From: Cymodocea nodosa
Lineage: Eukaryota; Streptophyta; Magnoliopsida; Alismatales; Cymodoceaceae
NCBI GenBank assembly: GCA_036874045.1
Contig: CM072337.1
Location: 1,178,001-1,242,000, forward strand
Length of the DNA: 64,000 bases
Direction: 5' to 3'
A program made the position numbers and the translations under genes. The notes beneath the pieces were generated by a model, which did not search any database, was not told the origin of the DNA, and was given only the letters and a program-made list of their open reading frames with translations. This document shows, one piece after another, positions 62,345 to 64,000 of this stretch. How positions within the stretch are numbered: the stretch's first letter is position 1; each line of letters opens with the position of its first letter.

Positions 62345-62978
62345 GGGTGTGTAGTTGAATGTGGCCTCTACCAGTCACGGGCTTCATTCTCTGTTTGTTG
62401 GATTGGTATGGATTTTCCATTTACAAACAGATTTTATAATATGTCTTCAAGGCGAATAATAATGCTCTTCGTCTGATAGACTTTTAGTTGACAGTTGTTT
62501 AGCACAAATTAATCACAGATGCTTCCAAAATTAAGACTTTTAGAGAAAAGATAAATTTCAAGATAAAGATATCGATTCTCTAGAATCACTACAAATTTAT
62601 TTACTTTGTCCAACGCCTAATGATTGTGATGACATGGACAATCGTTTCTTAACTGATTTTAGTTTTGTAATTGAATGTTATTAGTGAAGTATTTAGGTAA
62701 AATATTGAATTATAATTGTTATATACACCGACTTCAGAACAAATACATGAACAACCAATTGAGAAGTTTGGAAATGCCTTGTTTTTAGCCTTGTAATTGT
62801 CATATGATCGATCACATGTGGAACTACATGCATTATTATTGCTTATATGTATTTGTTGATATTACTCAATAGTTTGGTATGACTATCATGTTGATTTTTT
62901 TGTTAAATGTTGATCTTTAGAAATCATTACTAACTAGAATTATATTACTTTAACTTGAATGTTTTTTGTGAAGTATTT
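62345..62978. other. AT-rich spacer between gene fragments
   Basis: No gene recognised. The first 120 bases are of mixed composition and might hold more WAK-related sequence, but no family match could be read. Confidence 0.5.
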
Positions 62979-63695
62979 ATGAAAAATTCAGAGAACAACA
63001 AGAAACTTGAAAGAAGCTATGTTAGTTGGAATAGTCAAAATGATGCATTATTTTTAAATATATTATGTAAGATTTTGAATGAAAGGAATGGGAAGACTCA
63101 CGATGATAAAGTTAAACTAGAAATATGAAAGAAATTGATTAAAAAATACAAGGAAATAGGATGTATTATTGAGAAGAAAAATATTGAGTTAAGTGAAGAC
63201 TTGATGACTTATGCACAAGAACTATACTTTAATTTCAAATCAAAGTGAATGAAGGTAAGATTATGTTCACGGTCATACAGATATCTTAAAAGAAGTATGA
63301 GAAGAATTTATTAAGGTAATAATTATATTATTTGTATTTATTTGTCAATACATATATTACATTAATTGTATTTCTTTTGTTGGTTAGGTACATTTAGAGT
63401 ATAATTCATGTAGGGAGAAGTCATGTCTTATTTACTCTCAACTTGATACACTTTTTCGAGTTAATATAACATCAATAAGAGGTGCAATCCATTCCAATGA
63501 ACCTTTGTAAGCATCACAATCAAATGATGATTCTTTTAGGATTAGCATAAATGAAGACATTCAATTTTGTATATAGGAGCTTATTAATTTACCTTCATAA
63601 AGTCAAACACATTCACCAAAGGAATGTAGTTCTAGTGTTGAGTTTACTAGGAGGAGAAAATGCCCAAGATTACATGTAGAATCACATGCAATTTA
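62979..63695 (+). pseudogene. Second SANT/Myb-like transposon ORF, broken
   Basis: From the ATG at 62979 the frame contains SYVSWNSQNDALFLNILCKI and LNERNGKTHDD, then a stop, then KKLIKKYKEIG. This matches the N-terminal half of the SANT/Myb-like ORF that accompanies plant Harbinger transposases ('xWtxxxDxxFLxllxexxxxGNR...'). Around 63595-63690 SQTHSPKECSSSVEFTRRRK resembles the basic serine-rich linker of the same proteins. Stops between them show decay. The element would continue past the window end; no transposase is seen here. Confidence 0.5.
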
Positions 63696-64000
63696 ATATT
63701 GTAGACAAAATTACTATAACACTTAAAGCTTTTGTTGTAAAATTAAATCAAAGAAGTGAAAAATGAAATGTATGAGAGAGACACTTGCACTTGAAACACA
63801 CAGAACTATACTATACTTTTAAACACGTAGAATGAATTCTAACAAGTAAGAAATGAAGATGAATGAACTCTATTCTAAAAATTATTATAGAGAAGAGATT
63901 TAGAGTTTTAAAGATTTTGAAAGATAAAGATAATAGACATCAATTTCTATGTATGCTATAAGATATGAAAGAAGAATGACTAAAGTATAAATTACGTTGA
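63696..64000. other. AT-rich end of window
   Basis: AT-rich sequence with no recognisable gene. It may belong to the interior of the partial Harbinger-like element that starts near 62979. Confidence 0.5.

Noticed and set aside
1..64000. CRISPR arrays, bacterial operons, tRNA or rRNA genes, biosynthetic gene cluster
   Set aside because: None was seen. The genes are spliced plant genes of unrelated function, and tandem repeats found are adjacent copies without unique spacers.

Overview
This window is nuclear DNA of a flowering plant. Its protein-coding genes are split by GT-AG introns into many short exons. The AT-rich intergenic DNA holds decayed Ty1-copia, LINE and PIF/Harbinger elements. 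The recognisable families are plant ones: Whirly, auxin response factor with B3 and PB1 domains, DUF3511, WAK-like and KDM3-like fragments. A monocot is plausible from the protein sequences, but the species cannot be fixed from sequence reading alone.

Five genes look intact; exon junctions were worked out by hand and all reading frames close. (1) 2994-7259 (+): small DUF2062 membrane protein, 5 exons, 173 aa. (2) 9174-9500 (+): DUF3511 protein, one exon, 108 aa. (3) 13118-22267 (-): WHY2-type Whirly single-stranded DNA-binding protein, 8 exons, 259 aa. Its 5.8 kb intron 6 carries a dead LINE and a dead copia element. (4) 26456-33899 (-): auxin response factor of the ARF1/ARF9/ARF18 type with B3, middle and PB1 regions, 14 coding exons, 655 aa. 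A decoy copy of one exon start lies in the neighbouring intron. (5) 46895-60419 (+): spindle-checkpoint protein MAD1, 16 exons, 722 aa, with a LINE remnant and an antisense, intron-less glutathione S-transferase pseudogene inside its introns.

Between the genes lie a copia remnant (10.2-11.1 kb), a well-bounded 638-bp MITE (22.7-23.3 kb), an AT-rich repeat family in four places, an orphan exon-like ORF (39.3-39.6 kb), and a 4.2 kb PIF/Harbinger element (42.4-46.6 kb). That element has recognisable SANT/Myb and transposase parts, both broken. The right end (62.0-63.7 kb) is a graveyard of gene pieces: a KDM3-type zinc-finger exon abutting an antisense WAK kinase fragment, then a second broken SANT/Myb transposon ORF.

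The genes have unrelated jobs (organelle DNA maintenance, auxin transcription, mitotic checkpoint, two domains of unknown function) and show no sign of acting as a cluster. I found no clear evidence of an undescribed system. The most notable items are the duplicated splice acceptor in the ARF gene, the fragment chimera at 62 kb, the orphan exon at 39.4 kb, and the family link between the dead Harbinger element and the MITE.
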